Positions 21,401 to 36,400 of a stretch of 64,000 nucleotides of DNA are shown piece by piece (the stretch's first letter is position 1; each line of letters opens with the position of its first letter). Source of the stretch: Pteria penguin. Taxonomy: Eukaryota > Mollusca > Bivalvia > Pterioida > Pteriidae. The notes beneath the pieces are model-generated. The model saw only the letters and a program-made list of their open reading frames with translations, did no database searches and was not told the origin of the DNA. The position numbers and the translations under genes were made by a program. The stretch is taken from the NCBI GenBank assembly GCA_035048485.1, contig CM068583.1, positions 65,967,306-66,031,305 on the forward strand, written 5' to 3'.

Positions 21401-24400
21401 AAATGTTATTATGATGTCATAATCAATACTACTTATAACCCTTGACTTCCTCATGACAACGGACCCCATTAAGAAACTGTTTAACATACATCTTCCTTTC
21501 TGAAAGCCCCACTGGAGAGCTATGTTGCCTGCTGACAGCTTTCATTCACATTTTGATACTATATGATATACGGCTGTCGGTGCTTAAGCTTTCATCTTTA
21601 CTCTGTTCCAAAAAATATTGGAATTCAACAAAAGTGATGAACATAAATTCTCAATTTCTGCTACTTTTGACAGCTTTAAATCAAATTTAATCTCAACGCC
21701 TTGGTGGCTTCTCAAGCTTTTGATTTAATATAGAAATTCTTAGGAAATAGAAGAAATTGATGATACTGTATTCAAAAAGAAAAATGCAAATTTTGAGAAG
21801 GAAAAATGATAATGAAAATTTGAAATTAGAATAGTAACAGAGACACTCTTCAGGGGAAATTACAAAATTGTCATAAATTGATTCAAGTAAATTATACAGT
21901 AGCTTGGAGGAATGTTTTAAAGGAAAGACGTTTAATGTCTAATGCCTGTATGAACCTTTCCTTTGTATAGACTGATGAGATATTGTTCAAATATTTTCTT
22001 TCAGGAGGGGATTGCTGTAAAGAAAACTACAGAGAGTGGACCAGTAACAAATAAGAAGAGAAAGACCTATGCTGATAAACAGCTGTTGTATGGGCAGTTT
22101 ATCAAGGTGAGTCATGCTATTTTCAAGATGTTTCAAGTTGTATTTTTTATAGAGAGAGAGGTATCAAAGTTTACAAATTGTATCATTTCCAAGGGAAGAA
22201 AAATGTTTGATTTCTTCAGAAGTTACAATACATGTTCTTCTTTCATCAAGCTTGATAAAAGGTTATAAACAGTCCATATTGCTGGATCTGGTATACAGTT
22301 GATGCTTCAGTGATCAGGTTAAAAACAGTTTCCAAAGTGAATGAAAGTGCTGCAGTCGTATCTGTCGTATGTGATTTTCCCAAGGAAAAAGAAAAACGTT
22401 TGCTAAGACAGGTGTTTCTTGCATAGATTCTGGTTTGACATGAGCCATTGTCCTCTGACAATTTTGTTATTACTTTGTGCAGCTGAAAGTTGCTATCATT
22501 CATGACCCATAATTTGTGTAATTACAATCAATATCTGTTTGATACAAGCAATTGGAAAGAAAGATAACTAATTTTAAGTTGAGTGCAGACTAAAAGTCAT
22601 TTGCAGGCCTGGAAGTCAGTACTGGCTGTAAAAATTACCTTCTTTAGTTGTGTAAGGTTGGAAGTTTTTAAAAGTACCGTATTTACTTGAATATGATACA
22701 CAATTTTTTTCGCCAATTTGACCCCTCATTTTCTCACTGCGTATTATACATAGGGTTAGATATTTGGAACTTTTTTTTCCACACTTAAAAGCTTCAGTGG
22801 CGGATTTAGAGGGGTGCGTGTGTCCGTTATAGTATCTAAAGCCGTCAATCAAACCCACGAATCTTGAGATATATCTATTGTCTCTATACTGTCTGCTTTC
22901 CGTAGTAAATTCCGAAGGCGATAACAGGAGTAAGGTCTACGGTGTGGCATTTAATGAACACAATAGAATACTTGTGCTGTGTTATTTAGCAATGGTTTCT
23001 GATTAGCAGATTGAACAGGTGTTAAAATGATTTATACTGAATTGGTCAATCCATAGTTACGCAACAGGTGAAACTACTTGACCGTAACGGCACGAGCATC
23101 GACAAACGGATAACACTCATTCATTCATTCTTTATATATATTTTGTCTTCACAAACATCTGCAATCTCCACATAAAGTTCACATAGTATAGTAGACACGC
23201 ACGTTCATTCTAATGAGAGAGAAAAAATGAAGCGATCGTTTGGGACGAGGGTACTAGTAGTTAACACATTTTAAGTCTATTCAAGTTTGATTGTAAATGA
23301 AATGAAAGAGAGAAAAGCATTGATATCACACGATGAATAAAGGCAGGTCGTTCTTTTGATAATAATACACGTTACGCGGTTACACTGTAAAACGTACACG
23401 GCAAAGCAAATTCAGCTCGCCGTCTTGCTGTTTCAACATGAAATTGACATCTTGTTTTGCATTTTTCTACTGCGTACTATACACAGAGTTAGATGTTTTT
23501 TCATGATTTTCGAGGTCATTCTTGGGGGTGCGTATTATACTCCGGTGCATATTATATTCGAGTAAATACGGTACATCCAAGAGCTGTGCATACTTTTCAT
23601 GCTTGAGGTACTTGAGTGTCCTTGTTTCAAAGCATACAAGAGTTCAGATTTCAGAATGAAGTGACTACTGTCCGCGCCACTCACTTTGTAAACCGAAAAA
23701 TCTGAATTTTCACTTATTTATCTTTAAAATAAATTTACAAAATTAATATCAATCGACAGATCTTGTTTAGTCGTAACTTTTGGTGTATGTTATATGTTTC
23801 TACAAAGAAGCATTCGTATTTTATAGGGAAAAAATCATTTTAGATAGGGCGTTTTCTATGTTAATTTTGACGTGACATCGCCGATGTTTAACATTGAGTC
23901 TATGGGAAACCTGGCGACGTCACATCAAAATTTAAATGGAAATCGCCCTATCTAAAATTGTTTTTTTTCTATAAAACATGAAGGCTTCTTCATACAAATA
24001 TATAGCATACACCAAAAGTTACGACTAAACAATATCTATCGAACGGTTTTGCCTTTTTTAAATTATTCTGAAAATCCAGATTTTCCAGTTTCCAGAGTGA
24101 GTGGTGCGGACAGTAGAGTCATGTTTTGCTGTAATTTTCAGATATGAGTACTAGATTTTGAAATTATAGTAAACATTTTTTTCATACATATATATATTTA
24201 TATATTTTAGGGAGCCACTTTGGACAATAGCATTGAAGTGAAAAGTGACAGAGACATCAGTTCTGATAATAATTCTGAAGAGGAACAGATCCTGAACAAG
24301 TATTCCTTAGTTATCAGTCAATATTGTTCTGTAATTTAATGTAGTTGAGATGGCCACAACAAATGTCCCATAAGTATTTGTTATGAACCTGCATCTTCAT

Positions 24401-27400
24401 TGTAGCTGTAGTGTTTTGACAAAGTTTAGCCATATTGTAACATGAAATGGGAATCGAGGTATATTTTTAATATAATATTGCGAAAATATAGATATAGTTG
24501 GTGAGGAATTCTTACAAATCTCATATTACAGTAAAATGGCGTTGTTTAAGTTAATATATGATGTTTAAACATTTCATCGTTTTGGTAAAAATTGAAGCCG
24601 TAATACTTTGACCTAATAAGTTCTAGATTTCTATTGAAGTCAAAAGATGAATGGATATCTGGGGAACATTTCCAAGTGTCCATTAGCAATACAGTAAATC
24701 ACTTTCAGTAGCATTTAGTGAAATATGGCATGTGACTTTGTTTTAGTAAGTTACATATCACATTAATGTTGTGTCATGGTTAAGCTAGGTTTAGCTGAGG
24801 TAAAGAACTACTATAATATAGACCCTTAATGAATTTGGTCAGACTAATAGGGTACATCTGTGGCTTCAGCAGTACTCAGAATGCTTGTTATCCCCTCGCA
24901 ACAGCATGTAGGGGAGATATAGTAACTTTACTGTTTGAGTGTGGGTGCTTGAGTAGGTGGATGCATGTGTCCATATAAGGATGCATGCATGTATCTGTAA
25001 CAAAACTTTATAGACACTCCAGAGGTCACAGTATTGTCCATATTGTGTTCATACTTCACATATACCTGAAGTAAAATTAGAAGGAGATCCATATTGATTT
25101 TGGGGTTGAAAGGTCAAAGGTTAAGGTCTTTAGAGGTCATCATAGAAATATATTATAGTTACTATAGAAGTCACAGTTTTAGTCTAATTAGATTTAGGGA
25201 AGGGTTACAGTAATGTTGGTATAACTTTTGCCCAATCTCATTTCAATGTATTATGAAATAAAATAATATTAAACTATGAAACCAAATTAGGTTCATACTT
25301 CATATGTAGCTTAAAGCTGGCCTCTCACCATAAAAATCCGAAATGTTTCGAAATTTTTTTATGGGAGCGGGTATGTTTTATGAATACTAAATGAATGTCT
25401 GACCCAAATGCTCTCGCTTACCATATAAAAGAAATCTCAAATTGACAAACCGTGACATTTAACTGGCGGCGATCTGCACGGATGGTTAGCATGGCTGTAC
25501 AAAACGTATGAAAGCTTTTTTTTCCTCACTATGCACTTTACATAGATATTTAACACATACAGCACTAGACGGATTCATTTATTTACATTTTTACATTTAT
25601 TTAATTCCTTTATAACAATTTAGTTATGTGTATATAATTTCATTTTTGACTGATCTTATACAATATGGATGCAAGTCTACATGTATAGTGTAAACATGCA
25701 TATGTTATTGCAATTTCATAACATGATCCACTGCAGATAGGAGATGCAAGGGTCTTGTCTGACTAAACCACTTCTTGCATTATCCTTTAAACCCGTCTTC
25801 CATATTCTACCTGGGTGGCATTCGCCCAAGTTCACTGCCCCCAAATTTACACTTTTTCCCTGCATCCCACCCCTTCCCTCATTTCTTCTCTTTCCCACCT
25901 CACCTAAAAAAAGAAATGAAATTTGAAATTGGTGTACAGCATTCCCAAGGACACTTTCTTGAATTCAGAGTGTTTGATTATAAGTATTTTTACATTTACA
26001 GAGACAGAAATGATGGGGAGAAGAAAAAAGCTGTTTGTTCTTCAAATAGCATATGTTCCTTTTACCTAGTCTATAACATTGACAGCTATGTTTATTAGCA
26101 GCTGGGGCATTCGTGTTTCAAAAACGCAGGTTGTTTACATGTAGCTAAAATGTTACTAATTCTTGAATTTGTATGAACATCGTACTAGCCCGTAAATAAC
26201 AACATAAATTATCACAAAAGTGTCATATAGTGTTCTGTTTCCGTACTATTATTGATGAAAAATGTTTGAACCTGAAATAAAATAAATAAACAAAATAAAT
26301 AAACAAAATAAAATAAATTAAAATAATACCTTTGTGAATCCAGACATCAGATGAGTCCTATAATTTACAAATAACATTATTCAATATGCACCCACTTTGT
26401 AGGATCATGAACAGAGTCTTGTGTATAATTTTGAAGATTTTGTCTTCAATCTATACCATTTCCTGTTTGTATGTTATTTATTCGAACACTCCAAAAGATG
26501 TGTCAACAAACGGATGTGTAAACTGATGTGTATTTTTTTTACAATAAAGTATACTTGTACAAATAATATTATGCTTTCCAAATGTGTGGTCTGTTGTGGA
26601 GTATTGGAATTTGGCTCTTGTATTTTGGAGAAAGGATAGTATTACCTGAATATCGTGAGTTTTCACATTACCTATATCTAATTGGCCTTTTTACATTTGC
26701 ACAGAGAGGGTGGGTTCGTTACAAGTACAACTGAACACACAATACTATTTGTACATTATGATATACATGTATGTCATACCTGGTCATATTATAATATCTA
26801 AATAACTAAAACATGTAATATAATTTGTTCGTTCAACTTTAAAATTTGTAACAGTTTATTTATGTTACGCACGGTTGGGTGGGTCAAATGCATACAACAT
26901 TACAGTATCATGTGATATTTTGTTATAACTAACTTTGTATTATTTATGTATGTTACTTCAAAAAATGAAGAAACAAAAAGGAAATATATAGAGATAATTA
27001 CATGTACTTCTGTTTGTGACACCATGTTGCTTTTGTTGCATCTTTGATGAAATGTCACAGTTGCATGACTAAGTCTGTTTCTTTTATACCGTGGAAGAAA
27101 GCTGTGTTCGAGCATTTGGATCAGACGTTCATTTAACAATCATAAAACATACGGGAGTGAGGTTGACCTAGGTCAACTTCGCTCCCATAAAAATTTTTCG
27201 AAGCACCTCGGCTTTTTATGGTGAGAGGCCAGCTTTAAGTATAACAAGAGGAAGATCCCTATTGATTTTGGATCAAAAGGTCAGAGGTCAAGGTAGAGCC
27301 ATGGATCATACTGTCACACTTGGCGTTGCTCTAGTTCTCGTTGTGTATAGTTAAACCAAAAATATCTGGGGAAAAAGAATGAGATTTGGTGTTTTGATTA

Positions 27401-30400
27401 TCAGAGCATAGAAGACATGTCCTTATTATGGAAATTCCCAAATCTATTAATGGATACCATGTTTAATATACCTTAAAATGTATTATCGAAGTGATTATCA
27501 TGCAAATTGCTCATTGACTATGCAGATTGGGGGAAGTTTTAATGTTCATGCATGAATAACATGGTATTAAGAGAGCTGTGAAGGATTTTGGAAGACTTAA
27601 TTCTTGATTGTAACCTTTGATACTAAATAATTTCTATGTTTCGAAGTATAGTAGAAATTTATTGTCTTAGCGGAATGATACATTAATACAATTGGTTGAC
27701 CAATGATAATGAGTTATTATCACGTGATAGATTGGCGGTTTTACTTAGTAAATTACTTCTAGCCTTCGCTTCGTTCTGTTAAGATCAAATTTAATTATTA
27801 ATATTATTTATAAATATAATGTTAATTTATATTTAAGCAATTTAATCTTGAAGTTAAAGTTATTGTACTTTAGTGTAATTAATTAATTTTTTATTTTTAT
27901 CTATTTTTTGTTTTTGTTATATCACAAGTATTATGAAATATATATATATTTATAGTTTTTTATTAACTTCAAGCATGAAAGGTGGCCTATAACGTTTTTA
28001 TATTTTCTCAAATGGGCTTGCTTAGCAGTGAAGTGAAATATTTTGTATATCAGTACGATGGACAATAATATAATTAGAGTTCTCTTTTATTTTGAATTTT
28101 GTTCTTTGTTATTTGATGTACAAAGTAAGTCATTACGCAGCCTAGAGGGCAGGTTTTTGCCCGGTTTATCCGTTTTTTTTCCTGAGCGGCTTTGGAGGCC
28201 TGAGAAAATATTATTATCTCTTTGCCGTAGAGATTTTTTATAATGCTTGAATTTATTAAATCAAATTATATATTATAAGGATATGCTAGTGTGCAAAATA
28301 AAAACATGAATGAGTTTTTGTATTTGTTTATATTTATATTGGTATTTAAAAATATGCGTGCTATTGATGAAGATGTTATACATTCAGGCTCTACATAATA
28401 TATTTTGTTTATTTATTTGCTATACTAAATACTGTATGTGTATTTATAACATATTTTGCATATGGTGTTGTTTTTGTACATACGGGTAAATATTGCATAT
28501 ATATACTTAATTACATGGACTTATAATAATAAATCCCGACGTGCTATTAACGGCTGGCTGTCGGCAAAACAAAGATATGTGTTTTGTGTTAATGAAATAG
28601 AGATAAGACTGCTATTGAAGACTGAGTATATCTTCTGAAGTTTTTCCCAGACTCACCTTGAATATTAACTATGTATTTGTATTTATTTTAATTCATCTAG
28701 TGTGATGAATAAACTCTCCCTTTCTTTGACAGATATGATGATGAGACTTTGATGAAAGTTTGTGAAGGGATGACTGCTCATAAGTAAGTATGTTAGAGTT
28801 GATAAATAAATAATCAGTTTTTTTTGCATAACAATAGTATCAAATAAGATTTTTTTGCCAGAATTAAAAAAAAATTCACTGCAAGAGTTACCTTGAAAGT
28901 AGTGTATAATAAACAGTATTTGCTATGTCATATTTAATTGACATTTTAAAGTTGTCCTGAGAGGTTTGTTTAGCATTCTTTTTGCTGACATGGTGATCAT
29001 CATCTACATCTTTGGGCAATTTTATGAAATAAAGTAACTTTGAACAGTGATTGATAGAAATACCAATCTTGTGTAGGGAAGTTACAGGGATTTTTTGTGT
29101 CCATAGCTTTTTCTTCCTAGGAAACCAAAAATTTCATTTGGTTGAAATTACCTTGATCTTAATTTTCTTTATTTAAAAAAAAAAAAAAAAAAAAAAAACC
29201 CCAAATAGAATATGCTTTAAAGCTCACCTGAGCCAAAGGCTCAGAGCTATAGTCAAAGTGCGCCGTCCGTCGTCGTCAACTTTTTCACATTTTCGACTTC
29301 TTCTCTGGAACTACATTGCAGATTTGGATCAAACTTTGTGTAAATGATGTACTCAAGGTCCCCTACTAACATTGTGTTCGGGATCCAGATTCCTTCAGGG
29401 GTGGATCCAGGGTGGGGCCAAAAGTGCCCAAAACAGTACCCCTCTTCAAACCTCTTCTTTTCCAGAAGCAGTACATAAATGGGGAAACTAATTGCATTTC
29501 AACAATCTATGAAGATGGGTTATTAAAAATTGTGTTCGGGGTTAAGATCCGTCAAATAGAAATTTATGCTTTTTTGATGTGTTTCTGGACTTAGTCATTT
29601 CAATGCAGAAAAGTGTCATGTTTTTCAGTTAATTGATATTGATGAATTCTTAATGACTATTTTGATCATAATTGTGGTAAGGAATATTATTGTGAAAGAA
29701 TTTTGTCATTATCTCAATTTTTGGATTTTTTATGAATTTTTTAAGACTTCCAAAAAAAGGGGGGGGGGGGGGGTTGGCCATTTTTCACATTTTCAACTTT
29801 TTCTACAAAACCACATCAAAGATTTTAATGAAACATGGAATACATGAAGTACTAAATGTTCTCTATCAATTTGGTAAATTTCATCCAAATTGGTTAACAG
29901 ATAATGCCACCATGTCTAAAAAGTAGGTCTCACAATGGTACATATACCACTTGGTAATTGAAATATAGAGAGTAGCGGTTCAAATCAAGCTGTGGTCAAA
30001 AATTCTTTTTTCATTCCTTTACACATCTAAATAAGTTTTTAGATGTTTCTCAACACTCAACATATGAAATTAGGCAATTTTAAGTTAGATCTGGACAATA
30101 TTTGAAACAATTGTTGTTCATGACCCAGACTTGAAATCAGTCAACAAAAGGCCCCACCTAAAGAAAATAACTAACTTGTTGCCCTGAATGACATCTTGCA
30201 GAGACAAAGCAAATGCTTAATATCAAATCACCTGAATGGATGTGCAAAAAAGTGTTGTTTTTTATTCTGGTCTGAAATAAAATTTGACATATTTTCAACA
30301 TTTGTGTTGACTTAGTCACAGTAATGCAAAAATAAATGAATTCTTCCTTCATGCATGACTGATCATCTAGGTACTCAGGTGAGCGATATAGGTCCACTTG

Positions 30401-33400
30401 GACCTCTTGTTTGGGTATAGTCCTATCAAAACAGTTCTGATACAGACATGTTAGAATTTTCACACCTTATACTCAGATACAGTCTTTGGTCAGAATAAAT
30501 AAAACACAACTTGTTCACAATTTAGTGAAGTTTGTTCAGGTATGTATTTTATTTTTTGTTGAATGAATATTCTTTTATTTTACATTAAATTTACATTATT
30601 TATTAGCCCCATACACTTGAAACCAGATGGGACTATAGTGTTTGTCGTTGTCTGTCTGCTTTTTGTCTGTCTGTCTGTCCATCTGTCTGGATGGTTTCCA
30701 GATAATAACTTGAGTTAGGATAGACCGATATTGATGAAAACTTCATACTGTGATAGATAATGTAGAGTGCGTGCAAAGGGATTTGTTCGGGGTTAAAAGG
30801 TCAAATATGTAGGTCACTGATGTTAAAAATAGATTTTTGGTTTCCAGATGATTACTTGAGTTAGGGTTGCCCAATGTTGTTGAACTTTACACAGTGATAA
30901 ATTATGAAGAGTGCTTGCATTCAATTGTGTTTGGGGTCAAAAGGTTGAATATATAGGTCCCTGTTACTAAAAATATTTTTTGGATTTCCAGATGATTGCG
31001 TGTGCTAGGAATGACCAATTTAGTCGATACTTGATATATTATTAGCTTATGAACACTTCTAGTGTGGGATAGTGTATTGGGTTGAAAGGTCAATTATGTA
31101 GGTAAATATAGATTCTGGGTTTCCAGATGATAACTTCAGTTAAACCCTCCTATTATACTGTATCTAAACTAATATACTTATTAAAAATTAATATGGTAGT
31201 GGTTACTGGCTCAAAAGTGTTAATTTCCTATGTATTGTTGCAGTCAAATAAGACAATCACCTCAAACACATTGATGATGACAGGGGACATATATTGCATG
31301 CAATTAATATATATGTCATTTATGTGTGATTTTAATCACTGGTAGAACAGTTACAATGTGCGTTCAAATTTAGTCCTCTTTGTTTATGTCAGCCAAAGTG
31401 TATAAGTCCTTGATTTCAGATTAATTTGGACTACATGTACATGTGTCCTGTGTTTCAGAGGTCACTACGTCATTCATAATTAGATAGTAATCCAGAAATT
31501 GGGGCATCCTATCATATTGAGATAGCAATCCAGACGGTGGAGCATTCTATTAATATCATGAGATAATAAAAACATTAGGGCATTCTATTATAATAAGATA
31601 GTCGATGGTAATCCAGACAATGAGGCATCATATCAGAACACAATCATAGTCCCAATAATGGGACATTGCAAGCATATGAGATAGCAATCCAGACCGTGGG
31701 GCTTCATATCATAATACGATAGTAATCGAGACTATTGGGGCTTCTTATCACAATAAGATAGTAATCCAGACTATTGGGCATCCTCCATATATGAAATAGT
31801 AATCCAGCTGTGCCACATCCTATCATATGAGATATTACCGGTAGGATATTCTGTCAATATGAGATAGTAATCCAGACTATGGGGCATCCTATCAATATAA
31901 GATAGGTATCCTGACTATGGGGCATCCTATCAGTATGAGATAGTAATCCAAACTATGGGGCATTCTATCAGTATGAGATAGTAATCCAGACTATGGGGCA
32001 TCCTATCAATATGAGATAGTAATCCAGACTATGGGGCATCCTATCAGTATGAGATAGTAATCCTGACTATGGGGCATCCTATCAGTATGAGATAGTAATC
32101 CAGACTATGGGAAGTTTATCAATATGAGATAATATTCCAGACTATAGGGCATCCTATCGATTTGAGATAGTAGTCCAGACTATAGGGCATCCTATTAGAA
32201 TGAGATAGAGATGATAATGCAGACAATGGTGCATTCTATTAATATGAGATAGTAATCCAGACTGAGGGGTATTTTATTAATAAGAGATAATATTCCAGAC
32301 TATGGGGCATTCTTTTGATATGAGATAGTAGTCCAGATTATGGGGCATCCTATTAGAATGAGATAGAGATGATAATGCAGACAATGATGCATTCTATTAA
32401 TATGAGATAGTAATCCAGACTATGGGATATTCTATCAATATGAGATAATAATTCAGAATATGGAGCATCCTATCAGTTTGAGATAGTAATCCAGACTATG
32501 GGGCATTTTATCAATAGGAGATAGTATTCCAGACAATGGGGCATTCTGTCTATTTGAGATAGTAGTCCAAACTATAGGGCATCCTATTAGAATGAGATAG
32601 AGATGATAATGCAGACAATGGTGCATTCTATTAATATGAGATAGTAATCCAGACTGTAAGGTATTTTATCAATAAGAAATAATAATCCAGACTATGGGGC
32701 ATGCTATCAATATGAGATAGAAATCCAGACTGTAGGGTATTTTATCAATAAGAGATGATAATCCAGACAATAGTATATTCTATCAATATGAGATAGAAAT
32801 CCAGACTATGGGGCATCCTATCTGTCAATCTGTCTGTTCCATATGGACGCAATAACTTTAGTAAACTTCAAGGTTTTATTTTTTGTTGTTTTTGTAACAC
32901 GAAGTGTTACACTGTTATGGACCCGGGTCATGGGCGCTGCCATATTGGGATTCACCCCTTTGCTCATGTATTCTTACACTCAGTGAAATAGGTCTATGAT
33001 TATGTGCATTAAATTTGCCAATATTCATGAACATTTGATACTTCTGGTATGTTATTAACTACATATTCAGCAAATTGTTTAGGAAGATGTATGGAAAGTT
33101 TATACCAGAGCTGAACAAACACGATGATTATTTTTGAAACTAACTGGCATGTAACCTATGTTTTCATTCAGTCGTTGATTACTACGCACTGATCGCACAT
33201 TTTCGGGCCTTTCCGTCGGTTCTTGCCAACCACAATAACAGCATGCTTTTGATGACGTTATGCCGAAAAATTGATGTTTTATTTGATTAAAGTGGGACAG
33301 CAGACTGTATAAGTTAAATTTTTTCCTTTGCGTACGTATTGTAAACATTCTGCGTAAGTTTCACCAGAGCTGGGTATTAACGTGAAATTGCCCCCCTTTC

Positions 33401-36400
33401 CAAATTCCGCGTTGCTAAGGGACGAATAGCGTCATGTATAAAATTCTTCCGAGAAACGAATTGATATTTAGTGCACTGACATAAGAAGTTTCTTCGGTTT
33501 CATATTCTTAAAATTCCATGATTAAATTATTAATCACAAATTGATTCACACATGAGTGACTTGACATCGCATCGTAAACAGCTGAACAGGCAGACTTCAA
33601 ATCTGATTTGCGCCGGTGCGGCGAGATGAAAGTTTTTATTATCTTCATCTTGACTTCTATTTCAAATCTGTAAATACAATAACAGTAAATTATTTTCATA
33701 AATAAGAGAACTGAATATCAACAATCAAGTCTCACTTAAGCTATACAGAGTTCCCGCCCCCTTTCCTACTAATGTCAATAATCTCTCTTATGTAGTGATA
33801 TAAATGCATTGTAAGTTTAGATTACATTAGAAATGAAGAATATATACCTAGGAAAAGAACAAAAATAGCCAAGACATTCTCCTCCCATCAATATATTCCC
33901 TAGCTTTACTCAACATGCTTAATTAGCATGGCCTTAACATGCCCCCCCCCCTTTTTTTTTTTAATTTTATACAAGGATTTTTGTGTGGTATTGAAGAGAA
34001 ATGGGTAATAGAGGCTTTTCAGTTTGATCATTATACATATAAATATTAACTATTTGCCTATTGATCAATCTCATCTTATGATTAACTATATTCATAATAA
34101 GATTATGTCATGCAATACATAACATTTAAGACAAATAAGTATCTTATTTATATTTTTCCCCCAACAAAACTCCTTAAAAGTTGCAAAACCTTCACTTTCT
34201 ATCATTTTTCACTACATGTATACTATAGAGTTCTATTACAAGTGTTGAAACTGTGGTCTATAGTCATATATTCCCGATTCATACCACTAAGAAACTAGAG
34301 TTATCTCTCTTTACGCCGCGGCGCAAACGGAGGAAATTCCAACTATTACTACAACTTCCCGGAATGCGTTTTTTGCCTAAAAAGTCGTGTAATACCTGTA
34401 ACTAACATCACTCGATCCATATCTGAAAAAAAAATTGAAAAAAACTGGTCAATCCGGTAACTTTTTTGGTCAATCCGGTAATTCCGTAGTCAATCCGGTA
34501 ATTCCGCAGTCAATCCGGTAAGTAGTAGAACCCGAAATGACATGGTGGAAAGCATGTGCATGTTGAGTGGTACGCACGCATGTCATGTACGTTGTCAGTT
34601 TTGTTGGTTTAACTTGATTGTAATAATTGTGCACGTGAATGGTAGAACTTGCAAATCGTCCTTGATATGAGATTTAAGATGTACGTTAAGAACAGTGAAC
34701 GAAGTTGGTTCAGTCAGAAATTTTGATAGTTGGAGTCAGAGGCAATGTGGACAAAGTCAAAGAGTAGGTATAATGACTTTTAAATTTGAGGACGGTATAT
34801 CGTGGTTATACATGTCTAAACGCTAATGTGTGGACCAATCAGAATTATCAAAACAAAACATGTTTCATGTAAATTTGAGGACTTTATATCGTGGTTATAC
34901 ATGAAGTATGACACTCATTTATGAGTACACTTCGTAATGGAAGAAGAAGAACAAGTGAATTAGAAAGTCTTTTTGACATCACTTTTTGTCCCCCACTTTT
35001 GTGAAAGCAAGGGGACATTACATTTCATAATACTCATTCCTCCATCTATCAGTCTTGTCACAAAAACTTAAACCTTGGCAATAACTTTTGATCCAGTAGG
35101 AGTACAACTTCACATGCAGATTCCTTGTGATGAGAACTTGTGCTAATGGTTCATCCTGGGACCCAGACTTGAATGCAAGCTTCATATAACTATTCCCACT
35201 ACAATTTTGTTTCATTAAAAGAAAATTGATTAGAATAACTCAATAATGATTCAAGTGTCATTTTAAATTTGTGCTGTTCATTGTAAGAATGAAACTAGTC
35301 CTGAATTAAGGGGGGTAGTCTGGTGAACTAGTAAGAAGAATTAAAATCTACAACTGGTTATTTCATGCATATTCTATAAGAACAGACAAAGGTAGATTAA
35401 ATAATAACAAAAACGTATCATGTTATGGAGCAATTTATTGTACTAGAATCAATGCAAATTAAGACTGCCTATTTCGATATAGAGAAATGAGCAGTTTATA
35501 TATTTTTTTTCACAAATATGACACAGAAGAGTTTGGTTTTTTTTTTATTTTGGTAGATAAACTTATGAATTTATACAGATTGATTGAAAAAATAATAAGG
35601 ATTAGGGAAAGCTCTGACAACTTACGAAGCCTTTCATAGTGGCTATAGGAATTAAACAAACCTACTAAAATGATGACAATTTCACAAGAAGTACACTTAC
35701 TTGATAATTTCTGTTATCTGCATCACAGTGATATTACACTGTTATGTGCAATGGTCTGTCATAAGTCAAAACATCATAAAATTACAATAGGTAATGGAGC
35801 ATTTTACAAAGAAATTTGATAGATATTACACCCTCCCCCAGTTTGCTATAACCTCATTTTTGTGTAATATATACAGTGCCCGCCACTCAATTGAATGTCG
35901 CATTATTGAATATTTCGTTTTATTGAATAAGATGCTGAAATCCAAAACCATTTTCTATTAAATCTATTGAAAATCCCCCACGTATTACACTAGAATAAAG
36001 AAGCAGCTTCGTTTATTTGAATAGCGCGATTATTCTACCAAGCATACCTTTGTTAAAACTTCACTGTATCACGCCCAAGGTCATGTTGTTTACTACGGTG
36101 CGAGCGACCTATCAATCAGAGATAAATGGTTTCACACCTGTCCAGGTATAAGTTGTTGACCAAATCACACGTTAAATGTCGAATAGGCCGTAGCGGTAGG
36201 GATGAAAGGATTAATTAATTACCAACTGCCGAAGCCATATCGTGTGCAAGATCACCGAAAACATCGACAAGATGACGCTATTAGGCAACGGCATTGCGTG
36301 AAGACTGACCCTACTACATGTAGATGCCGTCCACTTACTCAGTAAGGCCTGGCGCACCGTCAAGCCCACAACTATCTCCAACTGCTTCTGAAAGGCTGGC

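Larger units (their letters stand above)
22107..24210 (+). other. GPATCH4: GPATCH4 intron 4 (2.1 kb)
   Basis: Phase 0. It carries a 0.9-kb TIR element and a foldback MITE. It ends TATATTTTAG. Confidence 0.85.
24300..28732 (+). other. GPATCH4: GPATCH4 intron 5 (4.4 kb)
   Basis: Phase 2. It holds a pearl-like repeat region interrupted by TIR element B (25315-27234). The stretches 24300-24890 and 27330-28732 are AT-rich with no recognised feature. It ends TTTCTTTGACAG. Confidence 0.85.

Noticed and set aside
25716..26098. Open frames inside element B
   Set aside because: They are not conserved in frame in the second copy at 52796-54600.
33100..33348. 82-codon - frame with a CCYCGW motif, considered as a THAP or zinc finger remnant
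   Set aside because: The Cys/His spacing does not fit a THAP domain, and no partner motifs were found.
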